Of a stretch of 64,000 nt of DNA, positions 7,753 through 16,455 are shown piece after piece (position 1 is the stretch's first letter; the number at the start of each line of letters is the position of its first letter). The stretch is from VAZQ01 sp045811525 (lineage in GTDB: Bacteria > Pseudomonadota > Alphaproteobacteria > Rhizobiales > Xanthobacteraceae): contig JBJMTV010000034.1 of assembly GCA_045811525.1 (NCBI GenBank), positions 1 through 64,000 of the forward strand, in the 5' to 3' direction. The notes beneath the pieces are model-generated. The model worked only from the letters and a program-made list of their open reading frames with translations. It was not told where the DNA came from and made no database searches. The translations under genes and the position numbers were made by a program.

Positions 7753-9728
7753 GCCGCTTTCTCCATAGCCGGAGCTGCCATACTGCCGGCCATGTCGCGT
7801 ATCTTGATGCGCGCGGAGAGCACGCCCTTGCGGCCGTCCTCGAAGGTCACCTGCGTCGAGATGTCAGCTTCATCGGCGCCGCTATAGAGCGCGCTGATCA
7901 ACGGTGCATAACGATCTGCAATGAATGAGCGGCGCACCTTCTGCGTGCGGGTGACCTCCCCGTCATCCGCATCGAGCTCCTTGTGAAGGATGAGGAAGCG
8001 GCGGATCTGCGCGCCCTTCATCGCCTCCTCCTGGGCAAGCGAGCGGTTCACCTCTGCCACGTGCTCCGCCACCATGTCGTACACCTGCGGATGCGCGGCG
8101 AGCTCCTGGTAGGACGCATAGGCGATGTTGTTGCGCTCGGCCCAGCTCCCGAGCGCAACGAGGTCGATGTTGAGCATCACAGAGACGAAGTCCCGGTGGG
8201 CACCGAAAGCCACTGCCTCCTGGATGTTGGGATAGAACTTGAGCTTGTTCTCAATGTACTTGGGCGCGAACAGGGTGCCGTCATTGAGGCGGCCGACGTC
8301 TTTCGAACGATCCACGATCTTGAGGTGACCGGTCTTGGCGTCGATAAAACCGGCGTCGCCGGTGTGCACCCAACCATCGGCTGTCTTGGTTTCGGCGGTC
8401 TTCACCGGATCCTTGTAATAGCCGGCAAACACGCCGGGCGACTTGAAGAGCACCTCGCCACTCTCGGCGATCCTGAGCTCAACACCGATGTTCGGCTTGC
8501 CCACGGTGTCGGCGTAAATCTCGCCGTCGGGCTGTGCGGTGATGTAGACGCATGCCTCGGTCTGCCCGTAGAGCTGCTTGAGATTCACCCCTAGGGCACG
8601 CCAGAAGCGGAAAATCTCCGGGCCGATCGCCTCGCCGGCAGTATAGGCGAGCCGAATGCGCGAGACACCGAGCTGGTTCTTCAATGGGCCATAGACCAGA
8701 AGCTCACCGAGCCCGTAGAGGAGGCGCGCGTGCAAGGGCACGCGCTCACGGTTGAGGATCTTCTCGCCCCATCGGCGCGCAACCGCGATGAAGTAATGAA
8801 ACATTTTGCGCTTGGGCAGCCCCGCATCCTCCATCCGCACCATGGTGAGGGTGAGGAGGTTCTCGTAGATGCGCGGCGGGGCGAATGCATAGGTGGTGCC
8901 GATTTCGCGCCGGTTCTGCGCAACGGTATCGGGGCTCTCCGGACAATTGACGCAGAAGCCCGCGGTGAATGCCTGCGCGTAGGAAAAGAGATGATCCCCG
9001 ACCCACGCGAGCGGCAGATAGGCGATGACCTCCTCGTCCGGGCCAACACGGTCGAATGTATTACCGTTCTCCGCCGAGATGATGATGTTGTCGAAGGTGA
9101 GCATCACGCCCTTCGGCCCCCCGGTCGTGCCCGAGGTGTAGAGCATCACCGAGAGATCCGCGCCTTTGCCGTCGGCGACGCCGGCCTCCCATTCTCGAAG
9201 TCTGTCGGGATGGGCCGCGAGCCGATCACGTCCCAGCGTTTGAACGGTGTCAATCCATTTCAGCGTGGAGTGGTCGTAATCGCGCAAGCCCCGCGGCTCG
9301 TCGTACACGATCTGCGACAGTCGCCCGAGCCGGTCCGTAACAGACAGGATCTTGTCGACCTGTTCCTGGTCCTCGACAACCGCCAAGCTCACCTCGGCAT
9401 GGTCGAGAATGTAAGCCATTTCCTCGGCGACGGAGTCTGCATAGATGGGCACCGGCACGGCGCCCAGCGCCTGCGCGGCACACATGGCCCAGTAGAGACG
9501 CGGGCGGTTCGAGCCAATGATGGCAAGCTTGTCGTTGCGCTTGAGCCCAAGCTGCGCAAGCCCGATCGAGAGCGCGCGCACCTCATCGAGCACCTGCCGC
9601 CAGGTCCAGCCCTGCCAGATGCCGAGATCCTTGTGCCGATAGGCAGGACGATCGGCATAGATGTCGGCGTTGCGAATCAAGAGCTTGGGAAAGGTGTCTG
9701 CGCGAGCGACTGACGTCGCCACTGGCAT
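7749..9728 (-). CDS. AMP-forming long-chain-type acyl-CoA synthetase
   Basis: A 659-residue member of the FadD15/LACS-like AMP-dependent synthetase family, which adenylates a carboxylic acid and transfers it to CoA. The AMP-binding P-loop MLYTSGTTGGPKGVM is at about residues 196-210, and the motif GWVHTGDAGFID near the C-terminal hinge is clear. Synthetases of this size with a LivG-coupled stop are typically found in liv clusters of Alphaproteobacteria. The GGGAGA sequence is directly against the ATG at 9728, so a GTG at 9722 (7 nt from GGGAG) may be the true start. Substrate (fatty, aryl or branched acid) is inferred only. Confidence 0.88.
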   Translation of the reverse strand: MPVATSVARADTFPKLLIRNADIYADRPAYRHKDLGIWQGWTWRQVLDEVRALSIGLAQLGLKRNDKLAIIGSNRPRLYWAMCAAQALGAVPVPIYADSVAEEMAYILDHAEVSLAVVEDQEQVDKILSVTDRLGRLSQIVYDEPRGLRDYDHSTLKWIDTVQTLGRDRLAAHPDRLREWEAGVADGKGADLSVMLYTSGTTGGPKGVMLTFDNIIISAENGNTFDRVGPDEEVIAYLPLAWVGDHLFSYAQAFTAGFCVNCPESPDTVAQNRREIGTTYAFAPPRIYENLLTLTMVRMEDAGLPKRKMFHYFIAVARRWGEKILNRERVPLHARLLYGLGELLVYGPLKNQLGVSRIRLAYTAGEAIGPEIFRFWRALGVNLKQLYGQTEACVYITAQPDGEIYADTVGKPNIGVELRIAESGEVLFKSPGVFAGYYKDPVKTAETKTADGWVHTGDAGFIDAKTGHLKIVDRSKDVGRLNDGTLFAPKYIENKLKFYPNIQEAVAFGAHRDFVSVMLNIDLVALGSWAERNNIAYASYQELAAHPQVYDMVAEHVAEVNRSLAQEEAMKGAQIRRFLILHKELDADDGEVTRTQKVRRSFIADRYAPLISALYSGADEADISTQVTFEDGRKGVLSARIKIRDMAGSMAAPAMEKAA

Positions 9729-9865
9729 TCTCCCGAGATCACCGCGACAGCGCCCGGGCGCGCAGCCATTCTCGCGCCGCCGCGCTATTCGCCGTCAGCC
9801 CATTCCTCTCGCCATAAGAAAGTGAGGGTCCTCGAAGGTCAAGCCGGGGCAGAGTGTCCCCTGCT

Positions 9866-12800
9866 CTACTCCGCCGCTTTCAGGAGCGGTGCTGGTCCAG
9901 CGCGGAACTGCTCGAGCAGTGCCGCCTGGTCGGCCCTGGCCACCTTCAGGTGGCATTGCTTGATGTGACCAAATCCGCGAATCTTGTCGGGAATGGCAGC
10001 GAGCCCCAGGGCGATGTGATGGTTCTCAGACGTGAGTTTCGCAAACACCTCGTCGAGCAGCACCTCGTATTCATGGATGAGCCCGCGTTCGGTTTTACGC
10101 TCGAGCGTGTAGCCGAACGGGTCGAAGACGGTGCCGCGCAAGACCTTCAGTTTCGCCAGTAGCCGGAAGACCGAGAAAATCCACGGACCAAACGTCATTT
10201 TCCGCGGCTCGCCGGTGACCTTGTCCTTGCGGGCAAGCAGGGGCGGCGCCAGGTGCACATGGAATTTGAGATTGTCGCCGCCAATCTCATTGCGCACCTG
10301 CTTGGCGAAATCATCACCGACATAGAGCCGCGCGACCTCATACTCATCCTTGTAGGCCATCAGCTTGAACAGGCAGCGCGCAACGGCCTCGGCCAAGCCG
10401 CCTTTCCCCGGCACTTTCGCCGCCTCCACCTCGCTGGCCTGGTGGAGCCGTACCAGGTAGCGCGCCGCATATGCCCGGTTTTGGTACGCCGTCAGGAATG
10501 CAACGCGCCGCTGCACCAGCTCTTCGAAAGACTCGGAGAGATGGCGTGCATCGGTATTCGCCTGGGGAGCGGGCTTGATCAGGGCATCGACCGCGGCGCG
10601 GTCGATCGCCGCGCGCCGCCCCCAATAAAAGGCGGCCTTGTTCATCTCCACCGCTTCGCCGTTGAGCTCAATCGCCTGCTCGATTGCGCCAACTGAAAGC
10701 GGCAGGGCGCCGAGCTGGTAGGCGTAGCCGACCAGGAAAATGTTGGCTCCCACCGTGTTGCCGAGGAGAGCGTTGGCCGCACCTGACGCGTCGATAAAAT
10801 GGGTCTTCTCGCGGCCGGCGTCGGCCACGATTGCGCGCTTGAGGCGCTCGGTGGGCAATGAGAAATCCGCGTTGCGGGTAAAATCTCCGGGCAGGAATTC
10901 AGCCGTGTTGATGACCATGTCGGTTTTGCCGTGCTTGACCGCGGCCAATACCTTCTTGTTTCCCGCCACCACCATGTCGCCGCCCAAAACCAACTCGGCC
11001 GCTCCGGCCGCGATGCGGATGGCGTGAATATCCTCGGGCCGCTCGGCAATGCGCATATGCGAATAGACGGCCCCGCCTTTTTGCGCGAGACCGGCCATGT
11101 CGAGCACACCGACGCCTTTGCCTTCGAGGTGTGCGGCCATGCCGAGAATGCCGCCGACCGTGACAATGCCCGTGCCGCCGACGCCGGTGATGATGATGTC
11201 GAAGGTCTGTCTGATCGGCGGCAGCACGGGGTCCGGCAGCTTCGCGAACGGTTCATCGGCCGCAACGCCGCGGCCTTTCTTGAGCTTGGCCCCCTCCACG
11301 GTCACGAATGACGGGCAGAACCCCCGCACACAGGAAAAATCCTTGTTGCAGCTCGTCTGATCGATGGTGCGTTTGCGGCCCCATTCGGTTTCCAGGGGCT
11401 GCACGGAGACGCAGTTCGACTTCACGCCGCAGTCGCCACATCCTTCGCAGACAAGCTCGTTGATGACCACGCGCTTGTCCGGATCGGGAAACTTACCGCG
11501 CTTGCGCCGGCGCCTTTTCTCGGCCGCGCAGGTCTGGTCATAGATCAGGACCGTGACACCCGGGATGTCGGCAAGCTCCCGCTGCACGGCATCCAAGTCG
11601 TCGCGGTGATGGATGGTCAGGCCTTGTGGCCACTCTTCGCTGCGCGAGTATTTCCAGGGCTCGTCCGTGACGAGAGCAATGCGCTTGGCGCCTTCGGCGG
11701 CAACCTGGCGCGCAATCTGCGGCACGGTAAGCCCGCCATCATTCGCCTGACCACCGGTCATGGCGACCGCATCGTTGAACAGGATCTTGTAGGTCATGGT
11801 GACGCCCGAGCCGATGGCGGCACGGATTGCCATATAGCCGGAGTGGTTGTAGGTGCCGTCACCGATGTTCTGAAAGACATGCGGCCGCTTCGAGAACGGC
11901 GCCTCGCCGATCCAGTTGGCGCCCTCGCCTCCCATCTGTGTGTAGCCGAGCGTTGAGCGGTCCATCCACTGCGCCATGTAATGGCAGCCGATACCCGCAT
12001 AGGCGCGCATGCCTTCAGGCACGACGGTTGACGTGTTGTGCGGGCACCCCGAGCAGAAATAGGGAATGCGTACCGCCACATCAGTCGTCTCGGCGAGGAT
12101 GCGCTGCGCCTCCTTCAGTTGCGCGACCCGCGCCGCGATCTGCTCGTTCGGCCCGATCCGCTGCAGGATGCGCTCGCCAATGCAGATCGCCACATCATTG
12201 GGATCGAGCGCGCCCTTGACGGGGAATAGCCAGTTGCCGCTCTCATCTTTTTTGCCGATGCAGACCGGCTGATTGGCGGTGCCGTAAAGCTCCTCGCGGA
12301 CCTGCACCTCCAGCAATGAGCGCTTCTCCTCGACGACGATGATCAGCTCGAGTCCACGCGCGAACTCCTCGAGGTCGCGTTTGCTGATCGGCCATGGGCA
12401 GCCGATCTTGTAGAGACGCAGGCCGAGATCATTGCACCTGACCTCATCGATGCCGAGCTCATCAAGTGCCTGGCGCACATCGAGATAGCTCTTGCCTACG
12501 GTAATGATACCGATCTTCGGCTTGCGTCCGCCCGAGGTGATGTACTTGTTGAGCTTGTTGGCGCGCACGAAGGCGAGCATCGCATCGCGCTTATAGTCGT
12601 GCAGGCGCGCCTCCATGCCGAGAACGCTGTCGCGCAGCCGGATGTTGAGGCCTCCCTCGGGCATGGCAAAGTCGTCGGGCATGACGATATTGACCCGCTC
12701 GAGGCTGCCGTCGATGACCGCCGTTGATTCGACGGTCTCATGCATGGATTTCAGCGCCACCCAGCTGCCGCAGAAACGGGACATGGCCCAGCCATAGAGC

Positions 12801-13348
12801 CCGTAATCCAGTATTTCCTGCACTCCCGCCGGGTTCAGGATCGGAATCATGACGTCGATGAAGTGGTATTCCGATTGATGCGCCGTAGTGGACGATTCAG
12901 CTGTGTGATCGTCACCCATCAGCGCCAAGACGCCGCCATGCCTTGAGGTACCGGCAAAATTGGCGTGGCGGAATACGTCGCCAGTGCGGTCTACGCCCGG
13001 GCCCTTGCCGTACCAAAGGCCGAACACGCCATCAAACTTGCCTTCACCGCGCAATTCCGCCTGCTGCGTACCCCACAATGCCGTCGCGGCCAGATCCTCA
13101 TTGGTGCCGGCTTGAAAGCGCACGTCGTAGCGCTCGAGAAAGCGCTTCGCGCGAATGAACTGCTGATCCAGCGTGCCCAACGGCGAGCCGCGGTAGCCCG
13201 TGACATATCCAGCCGTGTTGATGCCGGCGCGGCGGTCGAGCTCCTTCTGCATGAGGCACAGCCGGACCAGCGCCTGGAAGCCGGTGACGAAGATGCGGCT
13301 CTTGCTCAGGTCATACTTATCGTCAAGCGTGACGTGGTTGAGCGCCAT
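9866..13348 (-). CDS. Indolepyruvate ferredoxin oxidoreductase, fused alpha-beta form
   Basis: A 1160-residue single-chain 2-oxoacid:ferredoxin oxidoreductase of the IorA-IorB fused type. It oxidatively decarboxylates aryl or branched 2-oxoacids to acyl-CoA, reducing ferredoxin. The N-terminal part is the pyrimidine/TPP domain. TPP-binding features (EGANWIGEAPF, NIGDGTYNHSG) lie near residues 470-500. A Cys-rich iron-sulfur region (CEGCGDCGVKSNC, CNKDFSCVRGFCPSF) follows, and the C-terminal gamma-type domain begins at about ITGVGGTGIVTVGGILG. I chose ATG 13348, which has CGGAG 8 nt upstream, over ATG 13381. It heads the minus-strand unit with acyl-CoA synthetase and liv genes. Confidence 0.93.
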   Translation of the reverse strand: MALNHVTLDDKYDLSKSRIFVTGFQALVRLCLMQKELDRRAGINTAGYVTGYRGSPLGTLDQQFIRAKRFLERYDVRFQAGTNEDLAATALWGTQQAELRGEGKFDGVFGLWYGKGPGVDRTGDVFRHANFAGTSRHGGVLALMGDDHTAESSTTAHQSEYHFIDVMIPILNPAGVQEILDYGLYGWAMSRFCGSWVALKSMHETVESTAVIDGSLERVNIVMPDDFAMPEGGLNIRLRDSVLGMEARLHDYKRDAMLAFVRANKLNKYITSGGRKPKIGIITVGKSYLDVRQALDELGIDEVRCNDLGLRLYKIGCPWPISKRDLEEFARGLELIIVVEEKRSLLEVQVREELYGTANQPVCIGKKDESGNWLFPVKGALDPNDVAICIGERILQRIGPNEQIAARVAQLKEAQRILAETTDVAVRIPYFCSGCPHNTSTVVPEGMRAYAGIGCHYMAQWMDRSTLGYTQMGGEGANWIGEAPFSKRPHVFQNIGDGTYNHSGYMAIRAAIGSGVTMTYKILFNDAVAMTGGQANDGGLTVPQIARQVAAEGAKRIALVTDEPWKYSRSEEWPQGLTIHHRDDLDAVQRELADIPGVTVLIYDQTCAAEKRRRRKRGKFPDPDKRVVINELVCEGCGDCGVKSNCVSVQPLETEWGRKRTIDQTSCNKDFSCVRGFCPSFVTVEGAKLKKGRGVAADEPFAKLPDPVLPPIRQTFDIIITGVGGTGIVTVGGILGMAAHLEGKGVGVLDMAGLAQKGGAVYSHMRIAERPEDIHAIRIAAGAAELVLGGDMVVAGNKKVLAAVKHGKTDMVINTAEFLPGDFTRNADFSLPTERLKRAIVADAGREKTHFIDASGAANALLGNTVGANIFLVGYAYQLGALPLSVGAIEQAIELNGEAVEMNKAAFYWGRRAAIDRAAVDALIKPAPQANTDARHLSESFEELVQRRVAFLTAYQNRAYAARYLVRLHQASEVEAAKVPGKGGLAEAVARCLFKLMAYKDEYEVARLYVGDDFAKQVRNEIGGDNLKFHVHLAPPLLARKDKVTGEPRKMTFGPWIFSVFRLLAKLKVLRGTVFDPFGYTLERKTERGLIHEYEVLLDEVFAKLTSENHHIALGLAAIPDKIRGFGHIKQCHLKVARADQAALLEQFRAGPAPLLKAAE

Positions 13349-13545
13349 TGCGCATCTCCGGGCGGCCTTGCGAGTCTGCACGGCGAAAGCCGGCAGGGCC
13401 CACTGACAGGATATAGTTCACGGCAGCGCGCGGGCAATGCCAAGCACTTGACCTGATTAGGGCTTTGTGCCGCGGCGCGTTCAAGGCCGCGCGTCCGGGC
13501 AGGCTGCCATTCGACGACTGCCCGCGATTTACGCATCCAGGCACA
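13349..13545. other. Upstream region of the oxidoreductase; nothing definite
   Basis: Holds the presumed promoter of the indolepyruvate oxidoreductase unit on the minus strand. No strong -35/-10 pair, operator or RNA structure is obvious. It leads directly into the left flank of a RAYT remnant. Confidence 0.4.
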
Positions 13546-13605
13546 TCGCTGCGGAGGCAACGTACAATCGGGAGACTTGTAAGGGCAGGTTTCAAACCCG
13601 CCCCG
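13546..13605. repeat. Left end and REP palindrome of a truncated RAYT element
   Basis: The flank (GCAACGTACAATCGGGAGAC) and the palindrome at 13579-13604 match the left ends of the elements at 15.3, 16.3 and 57.8 kb. The palindrome arm has drifted (AAGGGCAGGT instead of AGGGGCGGGT). The reading frame of the adjacent transposase remnant ends in the loop of this palindrome. Confidence 0.8.
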
Positions 13606-13765
13606 CTTCAGCAGATACCCCTCGCGAGATGTTCTCTGGGTCATCCGGCCACCGCGCAGGATCGTTCGTGATGTAAGCGCAAATGCGATTTAACGCTTCC
13701 TCATTCTGAATGATGTGCTCGTAATAGCCACGCTGCCACGCCCGTTGCCGCTCCACTGCGCCGGA
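13592..13765 (-). pseudogene. 3' fragment of a REP-associated tyrosine transposase
   Basis: Translating the minus strand gives a clean C-terminal RAYT segment (GAVERQRAWQRGYYEHIIQ, then NEEALNRICAYITNDPARW and DPENISRGVSAEAGRV). It closely matches the end of the intact copy at 15.3-15.8 kb, including the WQRGYYEHII block that contains the candidate catalytic tyrosine. It stops at TGA 13592-13594, inside the loop of the REP palindrome. The N-terminal two thirds, with the HUH metal site, and the right-hand REP are missing, so it cannot be active alone. Confidence 0.8.
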
Positions 13766-13899
13766 TGCTTCTCATGCGAGAATTTGGTGACCGTCGAGGC
13801 TCACCGTGTCAACATAGGGCGGCCCGATTGATGCCGCGGAGAATATTCGGGTTCTCGCCTTCAAACGGTTACGCGGCTCGATTCAGAAGGAGGATCATT

Positions 13900-15210
13900 A
13901 TGGACCGACGAAGGTTCATCTCATCTTCAGTGGGGGTTGGCGGAGCATTTGCGGGTGCAGTGAGCACCTTCGCCAACGACCTTGGAGCCGCGGCGACTAA
14001 GCGCTTTGCGCAGCAGCGTTGGGCACTCGACAACATCATTCGGGCAAACGGAATTGATTGGGATCAGCCACGCTCGATCTACCTCTCAGCGCCCTGCGGG
14101 GTCGAGGCGGCCGCTGATTTTGCAGCGATCCGCGCCAGGGTCCAAAAGATGGCGGATATCGGCCCTGCTTTCGAGAGTACGGCACGCCGTCGCGAGGCAA
14201 AGGCCAAGGCCGCTGAGGCGGAAGGGGCCCTGATCACCGCGCGTGACAACTATTTCATGGCCGCTATCCACTATGGTGCGGCCGAGTGGCCCTATGACGA
14301 CTCCGGTCAGAAGCACGTCGAGCTGCATCAGAAGAAGCGAGAGTGTTACGCAGCTTACGCGAAATTGGCAGATCACAAGATTGAGGACGTTTCGGTCCCC
14401 TTCAAAGACAAGATAATTCCAGGATGGTTCCATCTGCCTCCAGGGTACACGGGCGGCCAGATCCCCGTCGTCATTGCCATTCCCGGAATGGACAGCTTCA
14501 AGGAAAGTACAGTGGCGCTGGCTAACGACCGTTGGATACAGCGCGGTGTTGCTGTGCTCGCGATCGACGGGCCGGGGCAGTATGAAAGTCCGCTACTGGG
14601 TGTTTACGTCTCGATGCAGAACTGGATCGACGCAGGACCGGCTCTCGTCGACTGGCTTCTGAAACGGAGCGAGGTGGACGGCACCAAAATTGGCGTGACC
14701 GGAACGAGCTTTGGCTCGTTCTTCGGCACGATCGTCGCCGCTAACGAGCCTCGGATCGCTGCCACCGCGGTCATCTCGACGTGCTTGGAGCCTGGTTGCC
14801 AGACCATCTTTGAGGAAGCATCCCCGACCTTCAAAAAACGATTTATGTGGATGTCAAATTCCACGGACGAAGAGAAGTTCGACGCTTTCGCTAAGGGCCT
14901 GACCTGGGAGGGCCATGTGGAGAAGATCCGTCGTCCCTATCTGGTGGTAGCTGGAGAGGCTGACGAGTTGAGCCCGCTTGAGCACACGGAACGTATGATC
15001 CAAACGATGTCGTCGCCACGCCAACTCGTGGTTTACGCAGACAGCCGCCATTCTGTGGGCAACGTCCCTGCCGCTAACCTTGGGCCTTTCCCGCCGACGC
15101 TTGTAGCGGACTGGCTTACGGCAAGATTGCAGGGCAGGCCCTTCGGAAGCGAACGCTGGTTTGTGCAACCCACTGGCCAAATCCAGAAAACGCCACTCAG
15201 AACAGCGTGA
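13900..15210 (+). CDS. Tat-exported alpha/beta hydrolase
   Basis: A 436-residue protein. The ATG at 13900 has an excellent AGAAGGAGG nearby and begins MDRRRFISSSVGVGGAFAG, a twin-arginine signal, so export to the periplasm is likely. A helical N-terminal domain (about 50-160) precedes an alpha/beta hydrolase core with nucleophile elbow GTSFGSFFG, a candidate acid Asp in AGEADELSP and a His in ADSRHSVGN. The layout resembles 2,6-dihydropseudooxynicotine hydrolase / FrsA-type C-C or ester hydrolases, but substrate is not predictable. It is a single gene flanked on both sides by RAYT-derived DNA, which suggests a mobile or rearranged neighbourhood. Confidence 0.82.
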   Translation: MDRRRFISSSVGVGGAFAGAVSTFANDLGAAATKRFAQQRWALDNIIRANGIDWDQPRSIYLSAPCGVEAAADFAAIRARVQKMADIGPAFESTARRREAKAKAAEAEGALITARDNYFMAAIHYGAAEWPYDDSGQKHVELHQKKRECYAAYAKLADHKIEDVSVPFKDKIIPGWFHLPPGYTGGQIPVVIAIPGMDSFKESTVALANDRWIQRGVAVLAIDGPGQYESPLLGVYVSMQNWIDAGPALVDWLLKRSEVDGTKIGVTGTSFGSFFGTIVAANEPRIAATAVISTCLEPGCQTIFEEASPTFKKRFMWMSNSTDEEKFDAFAKGLTWEGHVEKIRRPYLVVAGEADELSPLEHTERMIQTMSSPRQLVVYADSRHSVGNVPAANLGPFPPTLVADWLTARLQGRPFGSERWFVQPTGQIQKTPLRTA

Positions 15211-15261
15211 GGCTCCGATTGGTTTTCGGATGCCGGCCCGACGATGACGCGCGCCATACTG

Positions 15262-15940
15262 CGGCACAAAAGTGGTTATTGGCACATCTCTGCAGACGCA
15301 ACGTACAAAGCGGGAGACTTGTAGGGGCGGGTTTCAACCCGTCCGGCTTCAGCAGACGCCGCTCGCGAGATGTTCTCTGGATCATCCGCCCACCGTGCAC
15401 GATTGTTCGTGATGTAAGCGCGAATGCGATCTAACGCTTTCTCGTTCCGGATGATGTGCTCGTAATAGCCACGCTGCCACAGAACGCCACTCTTGCCGGC
15501 ACGTTCATTGACGCGGCGCGCGGAGAACGTCTTAAGGCCGCGCACGATGTCCGGGATGACGTGGCGCCGTTCCGATTGATCGGCCACGATGATTATTCCA
15601 TGCATGTGGTTCGGCATCACAATGAAGGCGTCCAGATCAATGCCATGGTAGTGGGTCGGCAGGTCAGCCCATATCTGTTGCACGATCGTCCCCGATTCGT
15701 TCAGTCGCACATCACGGTCGAGGACTTCGCCGAAGAGCATCGTGCGATTTTGTGTGCAGGCGGTGATGAAATACGCACCGGCTTGCGAATAATCGTAGCC
15801 TGGCAAACGCAGGGAGCGGCGGCACGCACGAGGGTCGTTGGGCATCAATGGGGGCCGAGGAACTGGGCAAGGCCACGTCTTAGCGTAGTCCACTCTAGCG
15901 GGGCGGGTTTGAAACCCGCCCCTACATGAACCCTGTTCCG
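15262..15940 (-). mobile_element. Complete RAYT element: transposase gene bracketed by REP palindromes
   Basis: The left end (from about GCACATCTCTGCAGACGCAACG) and REP palindrome 15321-15344 lie at the 3' side of the transposase gene. The right REP palindrome 15898-15928, followed by ATGAACCCTGTTCCG, lies about 50 nt upstream of the start codon. The same outer flanks recur at 4.9, 13.5 (left only), 16.3 and 57.7 kb. RAYTs are single-strand HUH transposases, domesticated relatives of IS200/IS605 TnpA, that recognise REP hairpins. This is the only copy in the window with a full-length gene. Confidence 0.85.
15276..15845 (-). CDS. REP-associated tyrosine transposase (RAYT, TnpA-REP)
   Basis: A 189-residue HUH single-strand DNA nuclease of the Y1-transposase (IS200-like) superfamily. 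The HUH pair is in VMPNHMHGIII (His80 and His82 from this start). The candidate catalytic tyrosine is in WQRGYYEHIIRNE (about residue 127-128). I prefer ATG 15845, giving MPNDPRACRRSLRLPGYDY, to the ATG at 15893. The last 18 residues after AEAGRV are unusual: they are encoded by the REP palindrome and the flank beyond it. In related copies TGA in the REP loop would end the protein at AEAGRV. Here one base of the loop is missing, so translation continues to a TAA at 15276. Activity is therefore uncertain. Confidence 0.9.
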   Translation of the reverse strand: MPNDPRACRRSLRLPGYDYSQAGAYFITACTQNRTMLFGEVLDRDVRLNESGTIVQQIWADLPTHYHGIDLDAFIVMPNHMHGIIIVADQSERRHVIPDIVRGLKTFSARRVNERAGKSGVLWQRGYYEHIIRNEKALDRIRAYITNNRARWADDPENISRAASAEAGRVETRPYKSPALYVASAEMCQ

Positions 15941-15994
15941 TGAGGAAGATGTTCCTCGCTTGGTGATGTTAGTACCGAGAAGGATTGTTATCCA

Positions 15995-16219
15995 ATGATC
16001 GATGAACTGGATCTCGTCGTTCTGAAGCGTGATCTGCCGAAGGTGCGGCTTGCCACTGGTGACGTTGGCACGGTCGTCCTGGTGCATCAGCTGGGCGGAG
16101 CTTATGAGGTTGAGTTTACAACGCTCTCAGGCGACACCGTCGCGGTCATCACCCTCGATGCGTCCGACGTGCGTCCAGTCGAGGCGCGCGAGATTGTTCA
16201 TGCACGTGCGGTCAGCTGA
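15995..16219 (+). CDS. DUF4926 small protein
   Basis: A 74-residue protein matching the DUF4926 family by its layout: MIDELDLVVLKRDLP at the start, GDVGTVVLVHQLGGAYEVEF in the middle and a C-terminal VITLDASDVRPV. The family is small, beta-rich and SH3-like in appearance, of unknown function, and often sits beside other small uncharacterised genes. Purine-rich GAGAAGGA precedes the ATG. It is the only gene in the gap between a full RAYT element and a deleted one in the same orientation, so it may have been trapped or moved with them. No partner gene is visible. Confidence 0.8.
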   Translation: MIDELDLVVLKRDLPKVRLATGDVGTVVLVHQLGGAYEVEFTTLSGDTVAVITLDASDVRPVEAREIVHARAVS

Positions 16220-16261
16220 GCCGCTGGCTCGTCACACCAAAATCGAGTGACCGCCCGCTGC

Positions 16262-16445
16262 GGCGCAAACGTGGTTATTCCACATCTCTACAGAAGGAAC
16301 GTGCAAATCGGGAGACTTGTAGGGACGGGTTTCAAACCCGCCCGGCTTCAGCAGAGGTCCGTCGCGAGATGCTGGCCGAGAAGCTCACCTCTTGTCATGG
16401 CCCACGCTACGGGCGGGTTTGAAACCCGCCCCTACATGAACCGCT
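16262..16445 (-). mobile_element. Internally deleted RAYT element (MITE-like, two REPs)
   Basis: The left flank (GTGGTTATTCCACATCTCTA), left REP (16319-16343), about 65 nt of interior and right REP (16408-16438) with CATGAACC outside are all in the same order and orientation as the full element about 1 kb to the left. Only the last codons of the transposase are still recognisable (reverse strand SISRRTSAEAGRV), and TGA follows in the REP loop. The central gene is deleted, leaving a paired-REP unit that could be mobilised only in trans. Confidence 0.78.
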
Positions 16446-16455
16446 GTTACACCCG

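Noticed and set aside
4876..16445. CRISPR array made of the repeated GGGCGGGTTTCAAACCCGCCC units
   Set aside because: Units are kilobases apart, in both orientations and linked to RAYT genes; no spacers or cas genes.
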